Source of the DNA: Galbula dea
Taxonomy: Eukaryota; Chordata; Aves; Piciformes; Galbulidae
NCBI GenBank assembly: GCA_013399015.1
Contig: VWZX01010095.1
Location: 744,001 to 808,000 of the forward strand
DNA: 64,000 bases
Direction: 5' to 3'
The notes under the pieces: model-generated
Databases searched by the model: none
What the model saw: only the letters and a program-made list of their open reading frames with translations
What the model was told of the DNA's origin: nothing
Shown here: piece after piece, positions 26,701 to 39,900 of the stretch
Position numbering within the stretch: position 1 is the stretch's first letter
How the letters are laid out: every line of letters starts with the position of its first letter
Program-made: the position numbers and the translations under genes

Positions 26701-26807
26701 TGCAGGTCCTCAAACTTCTTTCCCACCTTGCCAAACCCACAACACACAAGTCAGGCACGGATACAGTAGCTGCCACACATTCCCAGGAGAAAGCCTCCTC
26801 TGCTTAC

Positions 26808-26922
26808 CTGACATAGAGTGACCTCTTCTGATTAGTCCTCAGGGAGCCAGACCCAGAACTCATGCTGTGATTCATCATCTGCTCACGCAGGTCATGGATT
26901 TTTGCCTCAAACCGAGCGTACT
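26808..26922 (-). CDS. DLG2: DLG2 coding exon, PDZ3-SH3 linker and start of SH3 (115 bp)
   Basis: Read on the minus strand, this exon gives a Glu codon completed from the previous exon, then YARFEAKIHDLREQ, MMNHSMSSGSGSLRTNQKR and SLYV, ending with two bases of an Arg codon. The last residues begin the first SH3 strand, which continues in the exon at 958-1134 as R-AMFDYD. The acceptor is TTTAATCTCCTTAG and the donor is GTAAGC. The start phase is 1 and the end phase is 2, which exactly matches the entry phase of the next exon. The segment is charged at first (EAKIHDLRE) and then a flexible Ser/Gly-rich linker, as known for DLG2. It is too short and has no suitable initiator to appear as a normal ORF. 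Two consecutive in-frame Met codons lie at 26873-26878. Nothing is broken. Confidence 0.97.
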
Positions 26923-29900
26923 CTAAGGAGATTAAACAATAAAACAACAGAGAATAAAGATATTTCAGTTTTCTTGACCTAGATAATCATTAGGGCTGCT
27001 AAATGCAAATTAATATTAGACTAATCAGTGCAAGGCACATCCTGAAAATCGTGAGTCTAGTAGAACCTTGCATTAATATATTACCTCAGGTAAATATATG
27101 GCCTCTTTATTGTGGTACCTGAACATTTCAGTGCTAAATGAAAAGGCAATTAGCTAGACCTGCTCCTCGTGCAGCTTCAGGAGAGGAAAGGAAGCTTAAA
27201 GTGTTTTACCTTATACCTTTCAGTCTGCAAAAGGGATGTGAAACTGAAAGCAGTTTTCCACTATATCATTTCTCCTTCCAAACAATGAGATACCTCGTTA
27301 GGGGCAGTGGGATGATGCACTGAAGTCATTAACGAGCCAAGCATTTAGTGTAAAATCTCACCCAAGTGAAGGAGATACATCAAAGTCTAATTATCCCTGA
27401 AGCAGCTGTAAGAGTTGCATGAGCAACAAGCCACCTTGTCTACCTAGCCCCTTTTAAACAGGTGGAGCCATAGGGCAGGGCAGGAACTCAAGACCTGTTT
27501 AAGCTGCAAAAGAATGGCACAAAAGCATCTCCCACACCTTGTTCTCCTCCATAGCTCTGCTGGAAGCTTTGTAAAACGTTGTGAGCTGCTGACCAGCAAG
27601 ATGGGATTAGCACTGGGGCAAGGATTGAGCTAGAGGCGTTTCATTTGGTGAGGGTCCTCTCTGAAGGAACGCATCCCTCACACAGCCTGGTCAGTGGCTC
27701 CTCCTGCTGGCACGTTCCCCTTGCTCCTTGTGTGACCTAAGGGGCTGAGTTTTGGGTTGCAAGAGGAAAAGCTGAAGCTCTGGAGACAAGCTCTAATTCC
27801 TTGAAACCGCCAGCCTAGAGGCAGTGCTCCAGCAGGAGAGTCATCATTTAACTTAAAGCTGGGAAATCTACCAACGGGAGCTAGAGGGCTGACTTGAGGG
27901 GGTGTCCAAAATCCATTTCAGTGAGTCAGTGACACCTTGAAGAGTAAGATGTTGCAGACTGATGCCTGCAAAAAGAAGATGATGTTCCCTGCACCTCAAT
28001 GTTTTATTTCATTACCTGCTTCAAAACAAGGATCTACATTTCAGCATGGCCACTCTGGAGCAGAGGTGAGACCAGCCTGCAAGGTCTCCTCCCTGCCAGG
28101 GTGGAGGTGCATCCCACCAGACCACACCACCTCTCAGTTTAAGCAAATAAATCTTTGCTGTGCATTTGTAAGCTATTGGTCTGCTCCCTGTTTGCTGCTG
28201 TTGAAGCTGTGTGAGAATGCTGTAAGACAGCAATATTCTCCTTTCCTGCTAGCAGGAATCTCAGCATTATTTTTGCTTCATCATTTGCTGTTCACACTGG
28301 CTCAGTTCCTAGAATGTCTAGATGCTTTGCAGCAAGAACCAGTTCATTTTACCCAGTGCCCTTTCACTTTTCATTGGGTAATAACATCTGACCTTTCCAA
28401 GATATCACATTTTGCATAGATAACAGCTACCTTCAAGCTGGCTTAGCAGAGTGTTCTGATTTGGGCTTTTATGTTTGGTTGCTGTTTGCTTTTTCCCCCT
28501 TCTTCTTATCTGCTGCATTTTAAAGCCCTTTCCATGGAGCTCCTTTAGCATTGCCTACTGAGTTCGTTAAGTGGCAGTGGTTACTTTGCCAATCAGCTGG
28601 GAGCCACTGCTGTGGTAGAAGACTCTTCAGAAGTCTTCCCACATACCTATGACTTCACTGGCTGCAGCTGAAATCCTGTATGTCAGGAGAAGAGACACTC
28701 CTACATGCAGACTGTATTTCAGATTTATTCTGGAGCTTGTTTCTTGCTCCATTTTTTCCACCTTTAAAAGCCCAAATTCTCAGTGGAACTAAGGCTCCTA
28801 CAAACCTGCACTGGTTTTAAACTGGAGTTTGGAAATGTTTATCCCAGTGTAGGGTATGAGTTTGCATTATCTGAGTCATATTTGTTCTGACCTCCCACTC
28901 CAGAATTTATTTAGTGAATAACCATCTTCTGAGCAAGGCTTTGTTTAACTTGTGTTTCATCGTAACAAATTCAACACTTCTTCTTGGCAACTAGGAAAGG
29001 TGACCCTACAACCAAAGAAACTTGCATTTCTCTTCCTCAGAGTCAGCCCTCTGCACAAAAAAAAAACTACTACAATTTTAAGGGTTGTTACTAGGTCTTT
29101 TCCATGTGTGGTGGATACACTGAAGAAGACAGTAAACATGCAGTGTAATTCAACTTCTTTGATGGTTTACATCTGGGTGAGGCCAAGCATATGAATGATT
29201 TACCTCAGCTGTAATGGCAGCTTTCCCTTTAATAAGCAACCATATCCCAGGCAGAGTCTGTATGTGAGGTGTGGGAGGAACTCCCAGATTTAGACCCCAA
29301 TCTGGAGAGTGAGAAGACAGAACTGAAAACCCTGACTCTCTCCAGCACAGAATCCAGCTATTTGCAACTTGAACACCAGCTCATGAGATACTCAAATGAC
29401 TACAGCTTGCTCAGATGATGGTGTTAAGAGATTGTGTTCTGACTTCAGAGCACACTTGTAATATCACTGATTTTAACTGACTCTAAATTGATTCTGAATT
29501 TGATAATCTCTTTCTGGAAGACACTCTGAAACCACAACACACCTTAAAAATGACCTAATAACTGTGAGATGGAAGTTCAGGGTTCAAGCTCCTGCTCCCT
29601 GCTTGATATTAAAAGATACTGAAGCACTAATGACATTTCTGTTCCTCTGTGTTCCTGAGATGCGCTTTCCTTTGGACTGAAACACACAGATAATTTGAAA
29701 ACAACCACACTTGTGGGTCTATATTTTCCCACAGTACCTTCTTCATATTTATGCATCCAAACCCCTGAAATGTACACCTGTCCCTTGCCTCCTGACAATT
29801 GGCTGGGCCAAAAATTGCAAGGCCATCAATGCAGGTAACATTTCACTCATCTCAGATCAGCTTTAATCTCAGTGCTCCAGGTTCTCCTATTGATGCTTAG

Positions 29901-32900
29901 ATACTACAGTGATGGCTGCATTTGAAATGTGAACAGAAAGAGTGATGCTCCATTTCTGCCATCAAAACTGCTGTGGTAGTTCTGCCCACTGGGAAAAAAG
30001 TCCTTTTTCTTAACACTTCTTTCTCTATGGGATCATCCCAGAGGAGGTGTTTCCTAATTGCTTGGCATTTGTTAGGTGAGAAAAAAATGGCTCTGCTCAT
30101 GTCCAGAAAATCACTTCATGCTTCCTTCAAATTCAGCACTGAATCTGAAGAAAAGACTTTCCAGGCTCCTACCCAACTAGAAGGACACTGAGGATGTGAC
30201 ATGCTGACAAGAAATACAGGCAGAGTTGATTCATTGATTTCATAGCCTTTAAAGAAAGGGAGAACAAAGAATGTGTTGCTGCTGGAGTGCACCACTAGTG
30301 AAATCTTACACATTTGGCTCACCAAAATCCATCTGCAAAGGTCCTACCCACTGACAGTTCTCTAAGGATCTAACAAACTATCTGTGGGAGCTTGAGAAGC
30401 TGACACAGTTATGCACTAGACTGAAATGGCAAAGGGGTGAGCAAAGGGTAACCTGTGCTGCTGCTGGGGTCAGATCAGACAATGGAATGGTTTGTGCTGG
30501 AATGGTGCTGTAAGGAACAGGGTAGCTAGGATGGAGGGAAGTGGTTTGCTCACACTCTGCTGCAGAGCTGGCTCAGGGCAGGGCTCACAGCAGTCAGCAG
30601 ACCTGCATTTAGCTGTCCAAAGCACACAGATACAACTTGCTGACCCTGGAGAGATGGAGCTAGTGCCAGCAGATGTGGGAGAGGAGACTGCTGCTGTGAG
30701 GAATGGCCTGGCTGCAGGGACAGCAAGGACATTCTTCAGGGCTCTGTCCCTGGCATGTGGGGCTCTGCATGCTGCTCCAAGCAAGCACCCGTGTTTCTAA
30801 GAGTTTGTTCTCTCAAGCTGGCTCTGCTCAACTCTCTGTGCAGTCAGGAGAGAGAAAAGAGGCAGCCTGGATTGTTACTGTGTGAGTTGTCCCCAGGCTG
30901 GGCCAAGGCCAAAGCTGAGTGTATTTACCAAATGCAGGCACCAGTGTGAAGAACTAACATTTGTCTACTTCATACAGGACTCATCAGCCTGAATATGCAA
31001 ACAAAGAACTGGTGTTTTTCCTTCTAGCTCATTTCAACCTCTTGCCAAGTGCTACATCTAGGACTCCCAGATGTTCTAACCTTCAAATATCAATGCTCTT
31101 GGAAGTCCTAGGTGCATCTGAGAAACTAAAAATGAATGCAAGAAACCAAACCTCAAGGTATTTTTAGAAAATCATAGTGAAAATCAAGTAATATCTGAAG
31201 CTAGATCCAGTAAAGACAGATTTTATATCTGATGGCTTGATGCTACTTTTGGGTTATGTAAATAAAGACTAGCTCTGAGAAATGAATAAATACACTGTGG
31301 CTTTTCTAGGAGGCAGCTGCAGAATTTTACACAGAGACATTGCTTTTGGCTTTCACTTTTAAATTAATAACAAAGATTGTAGTTTTGATTGAATTTAGGG
31401 AACATAACAAAAGAAATCCCTCATCCTACAGGTGAAGTATAGTCCAGCTACTGAAATGCTGATGTACTGTACAATAATGAATAGTTCAGCACCACATGAT
31501 TAGTTTGAACATTTTCAATGCTGGCACCTTTCTGTCAGCAGGTATCAAAATTTGCTTTCCTCTGTAATTCAAGATCACCACTGTTTGCTTCTGGATGATA
31601 ACAGATTTCCTAGTTGCTGCTTTCATGCTTCTAAAATAATGCATCTTTAGCCCACTTCAGGAACCGGTGAAGCAGTGATGGCTATAATACAAGTGGGAGG
31701 TTGGAAATGGCAGTGCCTGTCTCTTGGACTCTGCCAGAGGGTGAAAGGAAAGAAAAGCTCAAACTGCCCAATTTTATCAGGTACACTGTTCACAAAACAA
31801 AACAACACAAGAAACTAGGAAGGCATTAGTTAGAGGCAGAATTTTATCACCTCAGAAAGGGTGTGACAAATAACTCTAGGCCAATGGCAAAGGAACAGCT
31901 GCCAGACCAGCTTTTCCATCAGTACCAACTTGGAATTATTTCCATGGATTCAGGCCAGCTTAAACCTTCTGAGATTTTCTTCTGTTCTGTTTATGGGAAC
32001 ACAAATTGTGTGGCACTCTAGCAAGTCATGAACTTACTGCCTTGCACATCTGAGATAGCAATGTGCATGATACTACTATTATGGCAACATTATTTATGCT
32101 ATTGGTGTAAATCTTTTATTTTTATTTACCCCTTACTCTGGCCTTTAAAACTACAGCACAGTTGGGCCATTTGTGTCTTTGAAACTAGTCAGTTTTCTTC
32201 TACCAATATACAGGTATTTACACTTGAGTGTGTCTTGTAGGTCAAACTCCACCCTGTGCAGTTGTTCTGTAGCTGGTCTCATTGCCTGAACTTCACCACT
32301 AAATTTATTTTCCTTTCCTTTATTACTGAATATAATTATTCTTCCATCTATTGCACCATTAGATACAGCCCTCATATTGTATTAGCTGTGAATATAAATA
32401 CACCTGAAGAGATATCTTCCTCCCACAGTATGTTCAGGAGACTAATACCATGCTCTATTCTTAGTCACAGGGAATAGAATTCCAAACCACATTAGTCTCC
32501 AGAAGCTTTAGCTTCAGAGAATTCATGCCTTATAATGAAAGAGATGTACTAAAATAAATCAAGCTATTAATGACTGACAAGGACTATGCATCCCACTGAA
32601 GTACTGTTCTACCTTTCAAGCCTCTCCTTGGTTTATGAACTGTCAGCCTGGACTTCCTCAGCTGGGAATTTCTTATGGCTGCTTCCCCGTTGTAGAAGGA
32701 AACTGCAAGCAACTCCACTCTTTGAGAACATTTTTCCCTGAACTGAATTTTACTGTAGTCTCAAAAAAACCCTATTTAAGTGGAGTTGAGGCACCCCTGG
32801 GCTAAGCAGGACTGTCTGTGGCACCTCTGCACACCCCCCGAGGCTCACGCCGAGCTGACATCTTGGACAACGTTGTGTGTACACATGTCCACGAAGGTGC

Positions 32901-33857
32901 AAGGCAAATAAAGAGCAGAGTCAGATCTGAAACAACACATGATCTGCCTCAGCAGCACAGTGTGAAATCTTGGAAAAGCTGGGCACATCACCCCAGGCAT
33001 CCAACTTCCACAGCCATGCTTGCCCAGCAGAGCAGCATATGTCTCATTAACCTTGATAGCTTTGTAGGTGTTGCTGTTTCACAGAGTGCAGAAGTGTTTC
33101 AGGATATCTCTGGTCTTTTAGTCACAAAATGACTCTCTCAAGGTGAAAAAAAAAAGTTGCTCTGCATTGGAATCCTCTTTCTTCAACAGATATTTATGTG
33201 GGACATTGCAAAGAAACAAAATCTACTTTCTATTAATAGCTAAGCTAATTCACTTAGCTGTTTCATCACCTCAGGCTAGTGGTGGAGGATCCTATTTTTC
33301 AGACACTCAATTTCTAAAATCCCCCATTCAGAATCATTGCCCTGAGGTAATTGTTACTTATTATTTTTTCTATTTATTATTTGTATTGCTTTTTCCTGGC
33401 TTCTGCCTTTTACCAAGTGTAGAGCATATTGTATTGATTAGCCATATCTTCTTAATGGTGATGCTGGCTAAACCTGCTTTTAGGTCTTAGACAACTACCA
33501 TGAGGAAACCAAACACAGGTCTGAGCACTTCTAGAGTTTCCCAGGCATGGCAATACTGAGAAGGCATTTTGGTGGTCTTGACTAACCCCTCTGCCTACAC
33601 TGGGTAGATTCTCCTCTCCTACAGACTCTGATGCTGAAGGACTCCTATCTGGCACCAGCTGTTCAGAAATTTTCTCCTCCCAAAAGTGTCCTGAGTGCCC
33701 CAACCATCAGTCACACGGCTCATGTGAGTTTTCCCAAATACTTTTCAAGAAGGATGAACTATGTAAAGCTGTCTGGTCCCTTTACACCACCTGGCTGAGT
33801 CAGACTGGTGCACACTGGAAACCACTCGGACACAAAACTACTACGAACATGAAGGGG

Positions 33858-33877
33858 GCAGGGCAGAGCAGGGCAGA
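33858..33877 (+). repeat. 10-bp tandem duplication
   Basis: GCAGGGCAGA is present twice back to back within a G-rich stretch. Confidence 0.7.
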
Positions 33878-35429
33878 GCTGGGAGCACTCCTCAACAGCT
33901 TGGGGCTTCCCCAGCACACTTGTATGCAAAGAATGGCACCTTATTAAACCACTGGGAAAAGAAAAGGGGCATAATCCTACTTCTTCATCTCCAGAATCAG
34001 TAACAACTTACTGTGACTAAGGAGACACATGACCTGCCTTGGAACTGTGCAAGGATCTTTCTGAAATAAAACTGGAAATGGAGAGCAGTCTGACCTGCCT
34101 GGTTTTCAGACCAGAAAAAAGACAAAAGTCACTGCTAAATCAAGGGGCAAAAAATCCCAAGGGAACTTTTACTAAAATTCAGATGAAGACTTGCACAGCT
34201 AAGCCCTCACATGCCAATTTTGTACTGATGCTGCATGAAATTCTGATATACTTGGAGTGGGAAGAGATGAAAAAGGGGTTCCTAAAAGAGAGAGGAAATA
34301 AAAGAAAAGTAGAGCAGTGGGGAAGCTAATGTGACTTTTATTAACTCCATACACCAGCAAAAAGCTGTAGCCCAAAGTAAGAAAAAAACCAAACCTCACA
34401 ACCACAACCCACAGATCATTTAAAAATGAAAAGCCAAAGCAGAAATTAAATAGCAGCAAGAATCCCAACACTACCTGAGGCAGCTCCTTATGTAACAGCA
34501 TAGCCTTGCAGATGAGCAAAAGCACAGAGATGAGAAGGACCATCAGCAGCACACCCAGAATCTTGGTCAAAGTGTGATGAAAATAACCATGGCTAGACCT
34601 CACTGTGTTGAACTGTTTTGCTGTTATGATTAACAACATTTTCTAACACTGAACAATGCCATTAACACATGATTCACTCCCTGACTTCAAAATCTGCTAG
34701 GCAAAAACTACATCTCCCTGTAAGCTTCATTTTCCTCTGTTCAGCTGTGCTGCTCTTCCAGACAAGGATATCTTCAGCCATCTCAGGAGGGTGTCTGGGA
34801 CAGTCTGCTGAATTAACAAGAAGAACTGAACAAAGACTGGGAAAAAACCCTATCCCTTTTCACCATTACACAACAACTGAGAGGAAACTCAAATGTCCTG
34901 AACATCAAAGGAACGTACACAGAAATGAACGACATGGATGAAGACATTCCCACATGTGTATTGATCTTTTCCAAGAGGCAATACTGGGAGCAGCAGCAGA
35001 ACTGCATTAGTTTGCCAGAGGTTCCTGATTAAGGGGGATTACCATTTCTAATACAAACAGGTAATAGGGAATGGTTGAGCACATTACGAGCCTGAATGAA
35101 TTTAAGCAACACAAATACCTGCATTAGCTCAGGATAAGTCATGCTCCCTGCATTCCTTTTAGCTTATTGGAAGGCACACTGAGCCCTGTGCAATGAGATA
35201 GCTAGGTTGTAAACATGCACGTTGAGCAGCAGGCTCCATTTAGCTTAGGCTGCAATGGTAAAGGATTGTATCACATTGCACTGCCTGGCACTTTCCAAGG
35301 ACAGGCAGCACATGCATGCATAGGGGCCAGGCATCAGAAACTTACAGCTGGAGCAGGAGCCTGAGCTCTCAGAGGGGAGAGGTGACAGAGAGGTTGTAGA
35401 GAGGGAGCTGAATGGCCTCAGGGGCCTTA

Positions 35430-35530
35430 AGTCACAATTTTTTCAGGTGTCTGTCTAATTTGTTCTTAAAGATCCTTGGGTGCTTCTTTCTCTTTACTGC
35501 AGCTGCAATCTTCCCTGTTGTTTCATCTGC
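35430..35530 (-). repeat. Possible old CR1/L3-type fragment
   Basis: CAGGTGTCTGTCTAATTTGT followed by TCTTAAAGATCCTTGG resembles the reverse complement of an internal CR1/L3 segment (CTGTCCAACCTGTTCTTAAA...). The match covers only about 40 bp, and the edges are guesses. Confidence 0.28.
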
Positions 35531-36824
35531 AGCTTTTTTTGCTGCTTTCTAAAGCCATTCCTCTTAGTCCAAAATGAGTATGAGAAGACAGTGTGGCAAA
35601 CTGAAATGTTTCACAACTAAAACTAACCACTGCAAATGGAGAACACAGCTAACCAGGCAGGCTTGAAAACCAGGCAGGTTTGAAAGTGCAAAGCTTTAGA
35701 AAAAGTCTGCAAGTGTCAGAAATGAGACCTTAAAGAAAATTACTGTGTACCAACTGGGACAGATGAATCTCATTACTGCCAGTGGCCTAGATGGTACAAA
35801 ATGGGTTAGTACTGCTACAGAAATCTTTTTGGTGTGTCCCTGTAATTAGCACAAAAGTATTATTATTGTAATTAACTGAATTCCCTAGTACCTAGTGCAG
35901 TGTTCATGGCATTAAGCAGGTTAATGTGAAAATTAATTTGTGCTAAATCACACAAGATCAGTGGTGCCCAAACCAATCTGGATGCAGTAAGAATCTTTTT
36001 CTGTTGGCTGCCACAAGGCACTGAAGTACAAGAATGCCACACAAACCCACCTCAGCTTTCACTTGTGATACAGCTCCTGAGATAGTTTACTTATTGTGGA
36101 ACTCACTCCCAAGTGAATAAGCAACATATGAGCTCTTGACATAGAAATGAATGGGATAAAAGATGTGGGCAGCTTCTTCAGCCTATTCAAGGGGCTTGTT
36201 GGCCTCAGCACAGACTGTTCTCCAGGATGAGTTACCTTTCCATCTTGGCAGGGGGTTATGTCTGACTTCTAGGGCTAAGCACGGTGCTGCATACACAAGA
36301 AAGAAGATAAGATTCTTTCACGCGCAAAGGCTTAAGTGGGATAGACTGCAGGAAAACGCAGAGGGACTTCCATTCTCCCCTTCTTAGTCATAGGAAAACA
36401 ATAAAAAGCATCTACCTGGAGGTTTGAGAGAGAACATGGTGGAAATCAAGCCAAATCAGAGGGTGGCTCAGTGTTAAGGGACAAGAAGAGAGAAGATAAC
36501 TGGTTTCTGTGCCTGCTGCTTTTTACTCTTCCACTAAAAAAACAATGTCTTGCAGTGGACAGACAATTTCTGTTCCCTGTTAACATTAGGCTGAAAAAAC
36601 ACTGTCATCACCAGCCAGTGCAATCAGGCAAATTAAGCTTCACAGCTTGAAAGAAGCTGCCATGTAGCTGTGACTATTGCTCTGTCTGGCCAGTGACTAG
36701 CTACATCAGGAATGGCTAAGTAAAGTTTTTTTTCCCTCTTCTGCAGTTTGTGTTAAACTAAACTTTTACAACTTGCCCAGCTTGCCTTCCTTCAAAGGAC
36801 TACAGGCCTGTATGAATTCTTCAA

Positions 36825-36900
36825 TGAACATCTAGAACCATCACTCCTCAGTTTAAAGCTGCAGCCTTTGGTCATTCTCCTGCAGAGACACGACACCAAA
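36825..36900 (-). repeat. Possible CR1 fragment, minus orientation
   Basis: CATCACTCCTCAGTTTAAAG followed by CTGCAGCCTTTGGTCATTCT and CCTGCAGAGACA follows the reverse complement of a CR1 internal block (ACCCTCTTTCAGTTTAAAAC, CATTGCCCCTTGTCCTATCA, CTACAGACA) with many changes. Continuation to about 37100 is possible but unclear. Confidence 0.33.
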
Positions 36901-39900
36901 GTGATGCCAAGGCAACAGAGCTGGATCCTCACAACCTAGTCCCACTCTGGATCTTTTCTTGTTCAGTGCTGTCCCACCCTGTGCCTTGAGATGGGCAGGT
37001 GGCAGGGCATTCATAAAGGCTGATTTCACCTTTATGATGGTTAATCTGTTAGGGACCCTAGTGAGAGGTGTAGCCACAGCTCAATACAGGGCCACTATCC
37101 TCTAGAGGACCTTCTCAATCCACTGAGTACAGGAGGAGCCTGCTGGACCAGTTTTTCTAGCCCTTGCCAATAACAGCAGGGCTCCAAATCAAAGCCTATT
37201 CCAGATCTAGCAGAGTTTTTTGAAGAACAGGTAAATATGATTTTCCTTTCTACATCTGCATCTGGGATTATTTCCCATTCTCCTAATTTCTGCCAGGTAT
37301 TGAGCTTCCCGAGTCCAATCTGTCTCCATTCTTACATCAGATATTCCCCTGAAGAGTGGCCCACGATGATTTCAGGTGCAATTTGCCATCACTACTTTAA
37401 ATTTCCTTTCCACAAGGCTATTTAGTTGAAAGACAACCATGTTGAGAGAGGCTGAGCTGGGAGTGGAAACAATGTAGTGAATAAAAGGCAGTGAAACAAG
37501 CTCTCTTTTCTCTAAGACATAATGTGAAGCTCTCTGCAAACTAGGCAGGTCAGATACATTAATTTGTTATTACTACTAAATATGTATTGCAAACATGTAA
37601 AATTGTCAAGTACAATAGATAAAGCTTTGTTATTTTAATCAAGGTAAACAGAAAGCTGAGGCTATCTTAGTGTTCCAAGCTTAGAAGACATGTAAGAGGA
37701 TTTCCTAATGACACTACAAACACAGCTTTAAAATCTTTTATAGTCAAGCTTTCAACAGGGCATAATAGTTCAGTTCATTACAAAAAAAAATATGTGTCTT
37801 TGAAATTAGGAGCCTGCTTTGACTTTCATGTGTTATTAGCTCTCAGGGGAACTGAAACATTTAAATGGGCTGTAATGAGACATTAGCAGACACTATTACT
37901 GCAGCAAACCATTCCTGTTTGGAGAAGGCTGGCTCAGGAGGCCTCTAGAAACATCTCGACAGACAGCAAGTGTCATGACAAAGGGAAACAAAAAAACCCC
38001 AGCCTTGCAGAGGCCTGCCAGGTAGCTGACATTGCTGTGCAGAAGGGCAGCACCCTTCAAGGGGTGGGGAGGGATGTCAAGGGGATTGCTGGTTAAGTGC
38101 ACATGCGTTTTTAAACATACACAAATGAATTTCATTAAACATTAAACCAAAAAGAATTAAATCTGTTTTAAAAAAACAAACCAAACCCCAACAAATCAAA
38201 GCAGACTTCTCAAAGAAGTAACAGTAGTAACCATTACTCACATATCTCTCTGACACACAGATGCTGAAGGTGAAACAGTTTTGAGAATTATCAGACTTCT
38301 TATCCTGTGACTTCTACCTTAGCTCCCTCGTTTTCAAAGGCCTCTGTCAACCTTTCCTGCTACAGTTTAAATGCAATTCAACCAGTGACCTATGTCACTG
38401 GCTCTCTCTTTTCTCCCCTCATCTTTCTTGATTGTTTTGCTATCTAATTATGCCAAAAGCCTGGAATAGTCTCTCACAGTTCCCCTGTTTTCAGGAAGCT
38501 TGTAGGAATTTCATAGCTTTAAGGCTGTTGATGCTTGTGCCTTTTGTTTACTCAGTTATAGCAATCGTGCATCCTAACTTCTAAGGCAAGTACACTGAAA
38601 AATAAATGATTATGAAATACTCTGAAGAGAAACCATTGCAAATGTGACAGCTGCTAAGAATCACTATGACATTCATAGTCCTCCTTCCCCTAGAGGTTAC
38701 TCTCATTGCTGGCTGAGAAAACAGCTGCAGCATGCTCACGAAGGGCAGAAAACGCCTGGAGAAGGCAGAACTGTCCCTTGGCAGTTTGTTGCACTGCTGG
38801 AAAGCTTGTCAACCTTATTTACATTTAGTTTGCATGCCAGCCTCTACAAGACTTCACATTGGGATCTTCTTTAAAGTAGCTCCTTCCCTATCATCACAAC
38901 GACCTTTACATGTCTTCCCCCATCACCCTCTGGGGCTGCAGCCTTGGCTTGCTGAGCTAGCCAGAGGACTACCAGCAAGACATGTCAGCCTGAGCAGGAC
39001 ATTTCTCCAAACTGTGGGCTGCTCCCAAGGTAGCCTGTTCTCAATGTTGTTGTTTATTAGTACTATTTCCTGGAGGAGCTTAAAGAGCAGTGTGGGCAAT
39101 GGTCTCCTCCAGCTAAAGGAGAGTGCTAAGGGAAAATCTTACCCTTGTCTGGAAGAGGAGGAAACCTGGCAGCATCCATCACCTGACGCTGGGTCCTCCT
39201 GAGAGCACAGGAGGCAGGAGGGGGGGAAGCGGGCAGCGACTGATTGCCATTGACATCGTTTTACTGACAGACTGACAACAGAACTTGGCAGGATTATACC
39301 CACTGGCTAGCTAAGAGGAGCATTGCCATAAACATGCCCTGCCCCAAATAAATCAGAGCACAGGCACAGAAGGACAATGCAAGCATTAGCCCCCAGCCTG
39401 TCAAGCTGCTATGAAAGTGCAGAGATTTTCTCATGGCCAGAATAAGGCCAGTTGAAAACATGCAGGTTAAAACCTTGGATTATCTCTGTTACACCTTTTG
39501 GTCATTACAGAAAAGACTCTAGTGACTACATCTTGATGAAATAAAGCTTGCAAAGCCTCTGAAGTATCCCTGGCATACAGAGTGGTTACTGGCTAATCCT
39601 GACTTCCTAATGGATTCACTGCATTCTTTTCTCAAAGTTACAGAGAACACCTCTAGGGTTATGGATATCAGAAACAACTTTGCACTCCATAACTTCTGCA
39701 TTTCTGGTTAATTCTGAGATATAAAAGAAATTAGCTGTAGCCTGTGACTGAGAATGAGGCCAAGGTGGGCTGTACTGCTTAGAGTTATATGAAGTGGTGT
39801 ATTTGGAAGGAAGGAGGGGTTTTGCCTAGGTCAGACTGCAGAGACAGTCAGACCTGAGTTTGTGCCACATACCTGCTTTCTGGGACCACCTCAGAGTTAT

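Larger units (their letters stand above)
1135..26807 (-). other. DLG2: DLG2 intron of 25,673 bp interrupting the SH3 domain
   Basis: The intron runs from the GTAAGC donor at 26807 to the CAG acceptor at 1135 on the minus strand. The two flanking exons join in frame with no missing residues relative to the remembered DLG2 protein, so no constitutive exon is expected inside. The content is decayed CR1 LINE pieces (about 7680, 9631, 10590-11410 and 14739), short microsatellites (for example about 17985, 23445 and 23776), an A/C-rich stretch near 22021-22075 and otherwise unique-looking sequence. The stretches 1135-7680, 14900-22000 and 24000-26800 show nothing I can name. All open frames here are short and unlike any protein I know. 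Confidence 0.85.

Noticed and set aside
27937..28419. 160-codon plus-strand open frame, the longest in the window
   Set aside because: Composition is haphazard, no domain or family is recognisable, there is no splice context and it runs antisense in the intron next to a DLG2 exon. Chance frames of this length are expected in 64 kb.
34199..34474. C-terminal continuation of the 146-codon hydrophobic minus-strand frame
   Set aside because: The very Phe/Leu-rich translation comes from A-rich sequence on the plus strand. Only the part 34475-34639 was kept as a finding.
38732..39202. 156-codon plus-strand frame
   Set aside because: Leu/Ser-rich chance frame with no domain, antisense in an intron.
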